Shown here piece by piece: positions 15,974 to 23,960 of a stretch of 64,000 bases of DNA. Below the pieces are notes generated by a model, which was not told the DNA's origin, ran no database searches, and saw nothing but the letters and a program-made list of their open reading frames with translations. Positions within the stretch are counted from its first letter, which is position 1. Every line of letters begins with the position of its first letter. A program made the position numbers and the translations under genes. This DNA comes from Oscillospiraceae bacterium (GTDB lineage: Bacteria > Bacillota > Clostridia > Oscillospirales > SIG627), in the NCBI GenBank assembly GCA_034925865.1, contig JAYFRN010000008.1, positions 46,677 to 110,676 of the forward strand. Direction: 5' to 3'.

Positions 15974-16666
15974 ATGCCTGATTTTAAATGCGCCGAGCTT
16001 TTCGGGAAATACTTTCCTTTTTGGGAAAAGCTGAATAACGATCAGCGTGAGCTTTTATGCCGTCATACAACGTACGCAGTATATGAAAATGGACAGAATA
16101 TACACGGGGCGAGTGGTGAATGCACTGGGGTCATACTTATAAAAAGCGGTCAGGCCCGCTCATATATGCTATCCGAAGACGGAAAAGAAATTACGCTTTA
16201 TCGGCTTTTTCCAGGAGATATCTGCATGCTGTCCAGCTCATGTATATTGAGAACTATCACATTTGACGTGTTCGTGGATGCGGAGGTTAAAAGCGAAGTG
16301 TATATAATCAGCTCTCAGGTAATGGCTCAGCTTGCTGACGAATGTGTTTATGTCGAGAATTTTGCGCTGCGAGTCGCGACGGAGCGTTTTTCAGATGTCA
16401 TGTGGGCAATGCAGCAGATTCTCTTTATGAGTATGGACAAACGTCTCGCTGTATTTTTAATCGACGAGCTTTCCAAAAAAAGCGGTAACGATTCATCGCC
16501 TGATACTGTTGATTTAACTCAGGAACAGATAGCCAGATATATGGGCTCTGCCCGTGAGGTCGTATCGCGTATGCTGAAATACTTTTCTTCTGAAAAGCTC
16601 GTCGAGGTTTCAAGAGGAGGAGTTAAGATAATTGATAAAGAACGGTTGAGAAAAATGGCGTTATAA
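15974..16666 (+). CDS. Crp/Fnr-family transcription regulator
   Basis: 230 residues: an N-terminal cyclic-nucleotide-binding-like beta-roll (about 15-120, with GVILIKSGQARSYMLSEDGK and LFPGDICMLSSSCIL) and a C-terminal winged helix (about 150-225) with recognition helix region LTQEQIARYMGSAREVVSRM. The GSAREVVSR signature is shared with many Fnr/ArcR/FixK-like members. There is no N-terminal Fe-S cysteine cluster, though scattered cysteines (C6, C28, C88, C96 approximately) exist. The cyclic-nucleotide Arg/Ser signature is absent. Divergent from the CoA-disulfide reductase gene, it is the likely regulator of that gene. Confidence 0.88.
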   Translation: MPDFKCAELFGKYFPFWEKLNNDQRELLCRHTTYAVYENGQNIHGASGECTGVILIKSGQARSYMLSEDGKEITLYRLFPGDICMLSSSCILRTITFDVFVDAEVKSEVYIISSQVMAQLADECVYVENFALRVATERFSDVMWAMQQILFMSMDKRLAVFLIDELSKKSGNDSSPDTVDLTQEQIARYMGSAREVVSRMLKYFSSEKLVEVSRGGVKIIDKERLRKMAL

Positions 16667-16720
16667 GCTTTGAATCCGAAGGGATGCTTGCATATAACTA
16701 TCATCTGTATTCGGATTGGA

Positions 16721-17029
16721 TCAGCCGAGCATCGAAAGAATTGCTTCCTTGGGCTTTGCGCCTACCGTGCGTTTTACTATCTGGCCGTCCTTCATTACTA
16801 TTAACGTAGGTATACTCATTACGCCGAATGCCTGCGCGAGCTCAGGCTCTTCGTCAACATTGACTTTTCCGACCTTGGCATCGGTTATCTCGCCGGCGAT
16901 TTCGTCTACTATTGGTGATACCATTCTGCACGGACCACACCAGCTTGCCCAGAAATCGAGAAGTACGGGTTTATCTGAATTCTTGACTTCCGATTCGAAA
17001 TTTTTCTTTGTGATTTTTAATACTGACAT
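16721..17029 (-). CDS. trxA: Thioredoxin
   Basis: 102 residues, full length for the family, with the canonical active site WASWCGPCRM (Cys31, Cys34), the buried Asp in LLDFWASW and the cis-proline in MSIPTLIVMKDG. It reduces disulfides in cytoplasmic proteins using electrons from thioredoxin reductase, which is not in this window. It is a single gene with ribosome site AAAGGAG before the ATG. It follows the Crp/Fnr gene in convergent orientation. Confidence 0.96.
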   Translation of the reverse strand: MSVLKITKKNFESEVKNSDKPVLLDFWASWCGPCRMVSPIVDEIAGEITDAKVGKVNVDEEPELAQAFGVMSIPTLIVMKDGQIVKRTVGAKPKEAILSMLG

Positions 17030-17181
17030 TGTTTTATCTCCTTTTAATACAATTAATATTTGTGTACTGTTTTTTGGTACGCCTTTATTATACCCTTTTT
17101 ATATATATTTACTGTGATTTAGTCACACTTTAAAATTCAGATATTATTCATACTTGTTTTTTCACATAAAACCGCCGGTAT

Positions 17182-17217
17182 AAGAAATGACACCCATCGA
17201 ATCGGGTGTCGTTTCTT
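17182..17217. terminator. Bidirectional terminator
   Basis: AAGAAATGACACCC and GGGTGTCGTTTCTT pair around ATCGAATC, with A/T runs on both sides. It lies downstream of the small lysine-rich gene at 17229. Confidence 0.8.
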
Positions 17218-17228
17218 GCTTTGAGCTG

Positions 17229-17450
17229 TTATTTCTTCTTTTCTTTTTTCTCTTTATTCTCTTTAGATTCTTTTTTGGACTTATCCTTTTTTTCGCCCGG
17301 AGTAACAGTCGCATTGACAAGCTCGGCGATGTTATTAGCCTCCGCTTTGCTTTCGGGAGGAGTATTTACATAACCGGTTCGGTCATTTACCGATGCGACC
17401 GGGGCGTTGTCCATAGCATTTTCGAGATGAGAATTCTTCTTTTTATCCAT
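17229..17450 (-). CDS. Small lysine-rich protein of unknown function
   Basis: 73 residues. Start ATG at 17450 has GGAGAG ten bases upstream; an in-frame start 10 codons earlier has no such site. The N-terminus is basic (MDKKKNSHLENAMDNAP), a middle region contains TGYVNTPPESKAEANNIAEL, and the last 25 residues are nearly all Lys/Glu/Ser (KKDKSKKESKENKEKKEKKK). No family recognised. The low-complexity tail suggests a disordered or nucleic-acid-associated protein; whether it has any link to spores is not shown. Confidence 0.6.
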   Translation of the reverse strand: MDKKKNSHLENAMDNAPVASVNDRTGYVNTPPESKAEANNIAELVNATVTPGEKKDKSKKESKENKEKKEKKK

Positions 17451-17573
17451 GGGTACGGCTCTCCTTTCGTTTTGATACAATATTCTTTGACTAATATGGA
17501 ATTATTATTCATTTAACACTGCAAATATATTTATGAATTTACGGAATGAGTTAGTTAGAAAAGGAGGTACCGC

Positions 17574-17597
17574 ATGTATAGAGTTTATAATTGGTAG
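17574..17597 (+). other. Seven-codon open frame with strong ribosome site
   Basis: AAAGGAGG is followed seven bases later by an ATG that codes MYRVYNW and stops at TAG. A second strong site (ACGGAGG) lies 40 bases downstream before a short frame lacking a standard start. No longer gene follows on this strand. It may be a leader peptide, a small peptide gene or chance. Confidence 0.25.
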
Positions 17598-17724
17598 TAA
17601 TTATTAAATTTGAAACGGAGGTATAGGAAAGCTGATCATATATATTATCAAGCTGTTCCATAAAATTAGAACAGTATATTCTTTATGAAATTCTGTGTTT
17701 GTTATGTTTTTCTCCTTTCAATTT

Positions 17725-18312
17725 TCAATCATTATTAATATCGTCAGTTATTATTTCAAACAAATATAAAACATCATTTTCATCTAACTCGCTATAATAA
17801 AAGAAATTATTTGATGAGTCTTCAAAAAAGCCGGCATCAAAACCATGATAACTCTTTACGCCATTGCTCATAAATTCTACAATCACCTCTGCGTCACAAC
17901 TTCCACCAGTCCCGATTACTATCGGAAGCAATCTGTAAGAGTCATATGTTATATTTTCAGGTATTTGCAAGTTCATTTTTGTATAGGTTCTACACTCAAC
18001 AGAACCTCTATCAGTTACATAAATCGAATATTCATCAGTCGGTGATTTGCATATTATTAAATCATATGAAGATACAGGCACGTGTCCTTGATATATTATG
18101 GTTTCTTCGGATGGTAATGCTAAAAGAGGTTCATCGAATTCTTGACTTTGTTCTTGATTATAAGTGTTTATCGGTTTGCTCTGCTCTGTGTCAACAGTTT
18201 CTAACATATCCGGAACATTCTGTTCTGTGTCGTTATTTGTCGGTTTATTCTGGCAACCGGTGAGCAAAATAGCGGCAATTATCATGCATGTTCCTATTTT
18301 TCTTAAGACCAT
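17725..18312 (-). CDS. Putative lipoprotein of unknown function
   Basis: 195 residues. The first 20 (MVLRKIGTCMIIAAILLTGC) are a signal peptide with lipobox LLTGC, so the protein is probably anchored outside the membrane. A polar linker (TNNDTEQNVP...QEQSQEFDEP) leads into a beta-rich domain of about 120 residues (YQGHVPVSSYDLIICKSPTD; IVIGTGGSCDAEVIVEFMSN) and an acidic end. No family recognised. It stands as a single gene with GGGAGGGTAAAC before the ATG. Confidence 0.65.
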   Translation of the reverse strand: MVLRKIGTCMIIAAILLTGCQNKPTNNDTEQNVPDMLETVDTEQSKPINTYNQEQSQEFDEPLLALPSEETIIYQGHVPVSSYDLIICKSPTDEYSIYVTDRGSVECRTYTKMNLQIPENITYDSYRLLPIVIGTGGSCDAEVIVEFMSNGVKSYHGFDAGFFEDSSNNFFYYSELDENDVLYLFEIITDDINND

Positions 18313-18784
18313 GTTTACCCTCCCTCAAAGCAAAGCGTCTATACTTACATTTCGGTTATTACGTCATATCTCATTCGCCTCATTTCCATATTATACAAAT
18401 CAATTCTTATGCGGATGAAGCTCACTTGAAGATGATATCCTATTGTCAATTATATTGTATCAAATTTTGTAGAAATATCAATTAATTATTGTAACGATTG
18501 TTTTAACATTTATACATCCAACTTTAACCATTGTATGAATAATTAATATGGAAGCAATTATATATAAACAATAGTATATAAAAAATCCTATTAACAAAAA
18601 TGTAACCTACTGCAGAAAGTTGTGATCGCCTTTTTAGGAAAACACTGTTTAAGTTTTCCATTATAATGATTATGACAATATAACTCAAGCCGCCTGATAA
18701 TAGTATCAAGCGGCTTATTTGAATTTTGACAAATGATTATTTTTGATTTAAAAGTCTATTGCCGAAATAATAATCTGTTTATGC
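18313..18784. other. AT-rich intergenic stretch
   Basis: No gene seen. It contains the upstream region of the lipoprotein gene and a terminator hairpin at 18687-18716; otherwise nothing recognised. Confidence 0.5.
18687..18716 (-). terminator. Terminator hairpin downstream of the CBM9-like protein gene
   Basis: AAGCCGC-C-TGATA pairs with TATCA-A-GCGGCTT around four bases. It lies about 70 bases beyond the stop of the gene at 18785 on the minus strand. Confidence 0.55.
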
Positions 18785-20167
18785 TTATGCCTTTTTCTTC
18801 TTTACTCCGAAGAAAATACCGATACCAACCGCAACAACGACAACACCGATCACTATGTAAAGCCATGTATTATCCGGAGTATCCTCTTCAACAGGCTGTT
18901 CATTGTTTACAGGCGCTTCGTTTGTAGCAGTTGCCTCATCGGTTGTTATTACTTCTCCGGTCTGTTCATTGTTCGCTTCTTCAACCTTGGTATACTGCGC
19001 TGTTATCGTTGTATCCGAATTTATCGCATCAAATGTTTTATCCCATCCCGTAAATGTATATCCCTCACGTGCCGGATCCTTTGGAGGTGTTGCTTTTTCT
19101 CCGTCACCGACATTTACTGCTTTTAACTCTGTTCCGTCATAATCCGCAAAGGTTACTTTGTAAATTTTTATAAACTGAGCGGTGACTGTCGTATCAGCTG
19201 TAATTTTTGAAAAAGAAACATCCCATTTTGAAAACTTATAGCCGTCTTTTTTAGGAGCAGCCGGAGCGATTCCCGCTTCGTTAGCAAATACTTTCTGTGT
19301 GGAAATGACAGAACCGTCATCATTCTTGAAAGTAACTGTGTATCTGGAAAATGCCGGATCCGCGGAGGTATCTGACGCAGATAAATCCGAAAGAATGATT
19401 TTATTAAAACCGACACGTGAACTGTCTTCCTGAGGTGCGCAGACACCGTCGCCCCATGAAAGCCATCCGTCATAATCGCCGTCTGTTGCGGACAGCACAA
19501 CTGTGGTAAGACCGAATACTGAATCTGCTTTGACCTTTTTAAGTAAATCGCCGCTCATAAGATCGTTCCACGGAATAGCAATTTCATACGATGTATAGCT
19601 TCCGTCATTCTTGATTTTAAGTAATGTATCCTTGCCTTCCACATTTGAAAAAACACATGACCATGAATGTTTATAAAGTGTTCCGTCTGTGGCAAGAGCA
19701 AACATTATTTTATCGGCATCCGATGCAAATGCGTTTCCCGCGCCCAAGGTATCAAAGCTTATTTGAAGCGCGTCGCCATTCCAGACGTTTCCGCTATCGG
19801 CTTTATCTGCATATTTATTAAAATGGGTTTTATCTGCAGTTTTAACTGCCATATAAAAGAAATCATTATCCCAACGCAGCCAAATATCATATGTCTGATC
19901 GGGGTTTTTGGGTGCATCGGCAAATTTGCCTGTATTTCCGACTCTCATTGAAATTACACTGCAGAGCGTACCGTCGTCTTTAACTGTACGGGTAGGCTTG
20001 CCCCATTCGCTCTCGGAAATCACGCCGTCAACAGTTGGTTTAGCGTCGAATTTCCGGACGCATGCCGCATCCTGCATTCTTTCAACACTTGCTGAAACCG
20101 CAAACGGAAATGAAGCCATTACAAATAAAAGCGCAAGAATAAGAAATAAGCTCTTTTTGATTTTCAT
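18785..20167 (-). CDS. Surface protein with CBM9-like domain, InlB-type repeats and C-terminal anchor
   Basis: 460 residues. Signal peptide (residues 1-~26, ending FAVSAS); a CBM9/DOMON-like carbohydrate-binding domain (~40-230: PTVDGVISESEWGKPTR, YDIWLRWDNDFFYMAVKTAD, YEIAIPWNDLM); two InlB B-repeat (Flg_new type) modules (~255-310 and ~320-380, each with a GYxFxxWD core: KKDGYKFSKWDVSF and REGYTFTGWDKTF); an acidic Thr/Glu linker; and a transmembrane helix WLYIVIGVVVVAVGIGIFF with KKKKA end. The anchor resembles sortase-less membrane anchoring. It probably binds glycans at the cell surface. ATG at 20167 is preferred over TTG at 20173 because GAGGT is better spaced. Confidence 0.8.
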   Translation of the reverse strand: MKIKKSLFLILALLFVMASFPFAVSASVERMQDAACVRKFDAKPTVDGVISESEWGKPTRTVKDDGTLCSVISMRVGNTGKFADAPKNPDQTYDIWLRWDNDFFYMAVKTADKTHFNKYADKADSGNVWNGDALQISFDTLGAGNAFASDADKIMFALATDGTLYKHSWSCVFSNVEGKDTLLKIKNDGSYTSYEIAIPWNDLMSGDLLKKVKADSVFGLTTVVLSATDGDYDGWLSWGDGVCAPQEDSSRVGFNKIILSDLSASDTSADPAFSRYTVTFKNDDGSVISTQKVFANEAGIAPAAPKKDGYKFSKWDVSFSKITADTTVTAQFIKIYKVTFADYDGTELKAVNVGDGEKATPPKDPAREGYTFTGWDKTFDAINSDTTITAQYTKVEEANNEQTGEVITTDEATATNEAPVNNEQPVEEDTPDNTWLYIVIGVVVVAVGIGIFFGVKKKKA

Positions 20168-20692
20168 TTTCAATTTACCTCACTTAATATTTTTCTATTA
20201 ACCCGGCATTAAATAATAATACTATTTAATTACCGTTTTAATTATGGTTGATATCCGGGATATGTCTTCTCGGTATAAGTAAGTTGCATTTATCAAGATT
20301 TGTATGATAACGGTTAAACTGTTTTCATTTTTAATCGTTATAAATCCTCGTATTTAATTTCTTTTCTAATGAAGACTTTTAAATCATGTCCAATAAAATC
20401 CATACCGCTGCATGATATATTAACATATTATTGCTTATATGTCAATATAAACCATTAAAATTATATTTTAATATAACAAGATTTTAGCTTGATTAAGTGA
20501 AATGCATTAAGCCAGCCTCTTTCCCGAAAATGTATTATTAAAATCATAAGCATCTGCATTATGTAATACATTACGGCAATAACTCATATGATTATTATTA
20601 AATGGCAATCAAGTAATAGAAATATTATATAACAGAGCTTTTAATATTTGCCGCATAAATAATGTAAACACCAATTTATTAAAGGAGCCAAT
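20168..20692. other. Divergent AT-rich intergenic region
   Basis: Separates the CBM9-like gene from the GH18 gene. It holds a minimal copy of the palindromic repeat at 20195-20243; no other gene or clear promoter was found. Confidence 0.5.
20195..20243. repeat. Palindromic repeat family, minimal copy J (ends only)
   Basis: CTATTAACCCGGCATTAAAT followed after a few bases by ATTTAATTACCGTTTTAATT: the two terminal inverted repeats of the family lie almost back to back, and the ~60-base hairpin core is gone. Confidence 0.65.
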
Positions 20693-21976
20693 ATGCAGAT
20701 TCATGTTGTTCAAGCCGGGCAAAATTTAACGGGCATTGCAAAAATATATAATTCTACAGTAAAAGCAATCGCATTGGCTAATGAACTGCCTAATCCTGAC
20801 CGTCTTGTAACAGGTCAGGCGCTGGTGATACCCATAGTGGGAAGCTATTATTGGGTTCAACCTGGTGACAGCCTTTACAAAATCGCCTTACGTTTTCAAA
20901 CGACTTATCAGACAATAGCAAAAATAAATAATATTAAACCTGAAAAACCGCTTTCTATCGGATTTAAACTATACATTCCTCCTCTTCCGAAAAGGAGCGC
21001 GGAAATAAACGCTTACGCGGAGCCTGCAACCGGGATTGTCTCGTCTTCTTTGGAGCAATCCGTGAGAGAAGCGGCCCCGCTGTTGACATATCTCGCACCT
21101 TTCAGCTTTCAAATCAAAAGAGACGGCTCTTTGAAAGAGCCTCCGCTAAACAATTTCAGAGAAATTGCGGATAATAGCGGCGCAATTCAGTTAATGGCGG
21201 TAACCAATATTGAAGACGGCCAGTTCAGTACAGAGCTTGGCCGGGTCATCCTGACTGACGATGCTCTGCAAAATACACTCATTGATAATATTATATCTAC
21301 CGCAACTCGTTTGGACTTTAAAGATATTCATTTTGATCTGGAGCATTTGCCTCCCGAACTACGCGAAGACTATAATACCTTTCTCAGAAAAGCCAAGGCG
21401 AGATTAAGCCCGAAAGGATTTTTGATGTCAACAGCTCTGGCGCCAAAGGTAAGCGCCACCCAAAAGGGCTCATGGTATGAAGCACATGATTACAAAGTTC
21501 ACGGACAGGTTTCCGACTTTGTTGTAATTATGACTTACGAATGGGGATACAGCGGCGGACCCGCTATGCCTGTTTCTCCTCTGCCGCAGGTAAAGCGTGT
21601 CATTGAATACGCTCTGACGGAAATACCCGCTTCAAAGATCATGATGGGACAAAATTTGTATGGATATGATTGGACTCTGCCTTTTGTAAAAGGCAGCACG
21701 GCGAGAGCAATAAGCCCGCAGACAGCTATTTTACTGGCTGCCGATAATAAAGTTTCGATCAGCTATGATACCACAGCTCAGGCACCCTATTTTGATTATA
21801 TGGATACCAACAGAAAACGTCATACCGTTTGGTTTGAAGACGCGAGATCCATTCAGGCAAAATTCAATCTGATAAAAGAGCTTGCTCTCAGAGGCATCAG
21901 CTATTGGAAACTGGGTATTCCTTTCCCTCAGAACTGGCTATTAATTAAAGATAATTTTGATGTGGTAAAACGATAA
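20693..21976 (+). CDS. LysM-LysM-GH18 spore-type glycoside hydrolase (SleL/YaaH-like)
   Basis: 427 residues. Two LysM modules bind peptidoglycan (residues 2-48: HVVQAGQNLTGIAKIYNSTV; 52-96: YYWVQPGDSLYKIALRFQTT). A GH18 domain (about 110-420) has the catalytic motif DIHFDLEHLPPE, with Asp211, Asp215 and proton donor Glu217, and the downstream MTYEWGYSGGPAMPVSPLPQ typical of SleL/YaaH. These enzymes hydrolyse glucosamine bonds of spore cortex peptidoglycan and are found in spore coats. There is no signal peptide, also typical. AAAGGAGCC precedes the ATG. It supports a sporulating host. Strong terminator follows. Confidence 0.9.
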   Translation: MQIHVVQAGQNLTGIAKIYNSTVKAIALANELPNPDRLVTGQALVIPIVGSYYWVQPGDSLYKIALRFQTTYQTIAKINNIKPEKPLSIGFKLYIPPLPKRSAEINAYAEPATGIVSSSLEQSVREAAPLLTYLAPFSFQIKRDGSLKEPPLNNFREIADNSGAIQLMAVTNIEDGQFSTELGRVILTDDALQNTLIDNIISTATRLDFKDIHFDLEHLPPELREDYNTFLRKAKARLSPKGFLMSTALAPKVSATQKGSWYEAHDYKVHGQVSDFVVIMTYEWGYSGGPAMPVSPLPQVKRVIEYALTEIPASKIMMGQNLYGYDWTLPFVKGSTARAISPQTAILLAADNKVSISYDTTAQAPYFDYMDTNRKRHTVWFEDARSIQAKFNLIKELALRGISYWKLGIPFPQNWLLIKDNFDVVKR

Positions 21977-22002
21977 TACCTGAACAATAAAATTTCATAC
22001 AT

Positions 22003-22056
22003 AAAAGCCCATACGCCTGCCGGTATATACATACCGTTATTGCTTATGGGCTTTTT
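22003..22056 (+). terminator. Terminator of the GH18 gene
   Basis: AAAAGCCCATA and TATGGGCTTTTTTT arms enclose an inner hairpin around GCCGGTATATACATACCG; a T run follows. Confidence 0.8.
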
Positions 22057-22148
22057 TTGTTATGTAAGCAGGTTAATAAAATATTTTGCGGGTATTACCC
22101 TCTATCCGATGATGCAAGCGGAGCATAATATTATACATTGAAGAAAAT

Positions 22149-22595
22149 TTATTTATAATCTCCGATAGTTTTGAAATTATATGTTTTGTCATAATTCGGA
22201 TTATTTGAAATAAAATGAATCAAAACAGGCGAATTATCAAGCGTCGGGTATTTCTCGAATAAAAACCGATCCGCGCGACGCAAAGCCTGTAATGCAGTCG
22301 GCATTTCATTATAAAAAATTTTGTTTCGGATAAAAGGGTTTCCGATAACGCCTTTGCCGTCTACAAGAACAGAACCTGTTAAAATAAAACCTCTGTTCTT
22401 TTGAGTCCAGGAAATTCTCACTTCATCACGCATTTTACTGACCTTATCCTCAGCATAATCCGAAGCTATATAAACAAACAGATCCGCTGTTATATCAGAA
22501 TGTGTTATGGTATATTTCCTTCCTATTACAGGCTCATATGGATTTATTGTATCTCTGTACTGTGCAAACACTTTATCGTCTTTCAGTTCTCTCAT
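22149..22595 (-). CDS. Staygreen (SGR) family protein, putative Mg-dechelatase homologue
   Basis: 148 residues matching the Staygreen family along nearly all its length: PVIGRKYTITHSDITADLFV near the N-terminus, KMRDEVRISW in the middle, and FLFEKYPTLDNSPVLIHFIS near the end. Plant SGR removes magnesium from chlorophyll a; short bacterial homologues from non-photosynthetic lineages are known and some show dechelating activity in vitro, but their physiological substrate is unknown. Here it is a lone gene with GAGGTATGCC before the ATG and no tetrapyrrole genes nearby. Function in this host is therefore open. Confidence 0.8.
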   Translation of the reverse strand: MRELKDDKVFAQYRDTINPYEPVIGRKYTITHSDITADLFVYIASDYAEDKVSKMRDEVRISWTQKNRGFILTGSVLVDGKGVIGNPFIRNKIFYNEMPTALQALRRADRFLFEKYPTLDNSPVLIHFISNNPNYDKTYNFKTIGDYK

Positions 22596-22716
22596 TTGGC
22601 ATACCTCTTAATTATATTTATTAATATGGTATGCCGAAAATAATAAATATGTTTATGTTTTTTGAACTCCTTTAACAAATATAGCTTTAAACGTCTTTTT
22701 TATGAGTATTTCCCGA

Positions 22717-22823
22717 TTATTAAAACGGCATTTAAATAAGCCTTGTTTTATAAGAGAGGAAAGTCCATATACAAGAGCCTTTTTTCTCTTTTAGCGTTAA
22801 TTATTTTATTGCCGAGTTAATAA
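22717..22823 (+). repeat. Palindromic repeat family, copy B (107 bp)
   Basis: Starts TTATTAAAACGGCATTTAAA, has the internal arms AAGAGAGGAAAG and CTTTTTTCTCTT, and ends TTATTGCCGAGTTAATAA. Complete copy. Confidence 0.8.
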
Positions 22824-22887
22824 TAAAATCCGAGATCATTTGAATAAAAACATACGAACACGAAATACTATTTCCCGAGGTGATAAT

Positions 22888-23046
22888 ATGGCAAAGCAAG
22901 GCATGAGAAGACCTGATCCGAAGGATCCGCACGGCACAGAGAGCAACCGGAAAACACATATACCGAAAAACGATGTTCCCCCGGTTCCCGAAATCCAGGG
23001 TAAAGCAAAATCCGGCAAGGAAGGGGCAAAACCCATACAGCATTGA
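22888..23046 (+). CDS. Small conserved protein of unknown function
   Basis: 52 residues: MAKQGMRRPDPKD, a polar centre and PPVPEIQGKAKSGKEGAKPI at the end. I recognise this MAKQGM...VPEIQGKAK layout from small uncharacterised proteins of Clostridia, which supports a real gene, but no function is known to me. The start ATG has GAGGTGATA upstream; an in-frame ATG 16 codons earlier lacks one. A strong terminator follows five bases after the stop. Confidence 0.65.
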   Translation: MAKQGMRRPDPKDPHGTESNRKTHIPKNDVPPVPEIQGKAKSGKEGAKPIQH

Positions 23047-23050
23047 CTTT

Positions 23051-23092
23051 AAAAAATCCGCCTCCATATAATAAAATGGAAGCGGATTTTTA
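23051..23092. terminator. Terminator of the small MAKQGM gene
   Basis: AAAAAATCCGCCTCCAT pairs with ATGGAAGCGGATTTTT (one G-A mismatch) around nine bases; A and T runs make it bidirectional. Confidence 0.8.
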
Positions 23093-23134
23093 TTAATTTA
23101 TAATGAATTATGACCGCTGAAAATGTATTAAAAA

Positions 23135-23156
23135 GCGCCTGCCATAAAGCAGGCGC
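23135..23156 (-). terminator. Terminator of the gene at 23166
   Basis: GCGCCTGC and GCAGGCGC pair around CATAAA; on the minus strand TTTTTAATAC follows. Confidence 0.8.
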
Positions 23157-23165
23157 AATAACTAT

Positions 23166-23738
23166 TTAACTGTGCCGAAGTGTGTCCAATAAGCTGCTGA
23201 ATTCATCAAAGCAACCATTATCCATAGCTGTCATCGCCATTGCTAAAGCTTTTTCTTTAAATGGAGATTGTGGTTGCGGCTTTAAGTCATCATACATTTT
23301 TTCGTAAAGTTTTAAGAGCTGCTGGTTGGTCGTCTCTCTTGATTGTACAGCTGCCGCAACTGCTTCAGCTTTTGCCTGGTCGCCAAAGCCACCGTTAACA
23401 CTCTCATTGTTTTGCATTTTTCCTATTGTATTGATTGCTTCATGAATATGTTCTGTATCCATACGGATCGTATCTATTTTCTTAAGCACATATTCAAGCG
23501 TAAACGTTTGATCCTGAGTCGCCGTTTCTTTGCTTTTTTCGTTTTTATTCTCTGTGTTGTTTATATTATCGTTCATTTTATGTTCCTCCAAAATGTTTTT
23601 TGGCGGACACGCAAGGCATATTGTATTTTCATCAACAAAGCGTGCCCTGCCATTTTTAACAAGACCTTTTGCCCGTTTCGGGTAGGTCGCTTCGTAACTG
23701 CTGCCTTTTTCATCGATAACAAAAATGTTTTTTTCTAT
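23166..23738 (-). CDS. Unknown protein with KRAKGLVKNGRARFV-type N-terminal domain; probable AUA start
   Basis: A standard start gives 136-141 residues, but the frame continues upstream in convincing coding sequence: KNIFVIDEKGSSYEATYPKR, AKGLVKNGRARFVDENTICL, ACPPKN. This is an N-terminal module I recognise from other Clostridia proteins. The frame is closed upstream by TAA, and between that stop and the module there is no ATG, GTG, TTG or CTG. The ATA at 23738 follows AGGGGG by nine bases and is the likely start, giving 190 residues. The rest is helical and polar, with YVLKKIDTIRMDTEHIHEAI and a C-terminal MAMTAMDNGCFDEFSSLLDT. Function unknown. A nearly identical upstream leader precedes a 21-residue frame at 23800. 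Confidence 0.6.
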   Translation of the reverse strand: MEKNIFVIDEKGSSYEATYPKRAKGLVKNGRARFVDENTICLACPPKNILEEHKMNDNINNTENKNEKSKETATQDQTFTLEYVLKKIDTIRMDTEHIHEAINTIGKMQNNESVNGGFGDQAKAEAVAAAVQSRETTNQQLLKLYEKMYDDLKPQPQSPFKEKALAMAMTAMDNGCFDEFSSLLDTLRHS

Positions 23739-23915
23739 GGGTGTCTTCCCCCTGTTGTCGAATTATTTAATAAATCTGCTGAACTGCCGTTTTTATTTAT
23801 GGGTGCCGTCCCCAAGTTCGTATGTCATTATAATACAATAGTAAATATTTGTCAACATAATTTTTACAAAGGAAAACCGCTTTGATTGACGATAATTTGG
23901 AATCATGCACAATTT

Positions 23916-23955
23916 GAAAAAACCAACCGATACGATTATACTTCGGCTGGTTTTT
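23916..23955. terminator. Terminator after motB
   Basis: AAAAAACCAACCGA and TCGGCTGGTTTTTT pair (one mismatch) around 12 bases, just beyond the motB stop codon on the minus strand. Confidence 0.7.
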
Positions 23956-23960
23956 TAGAA

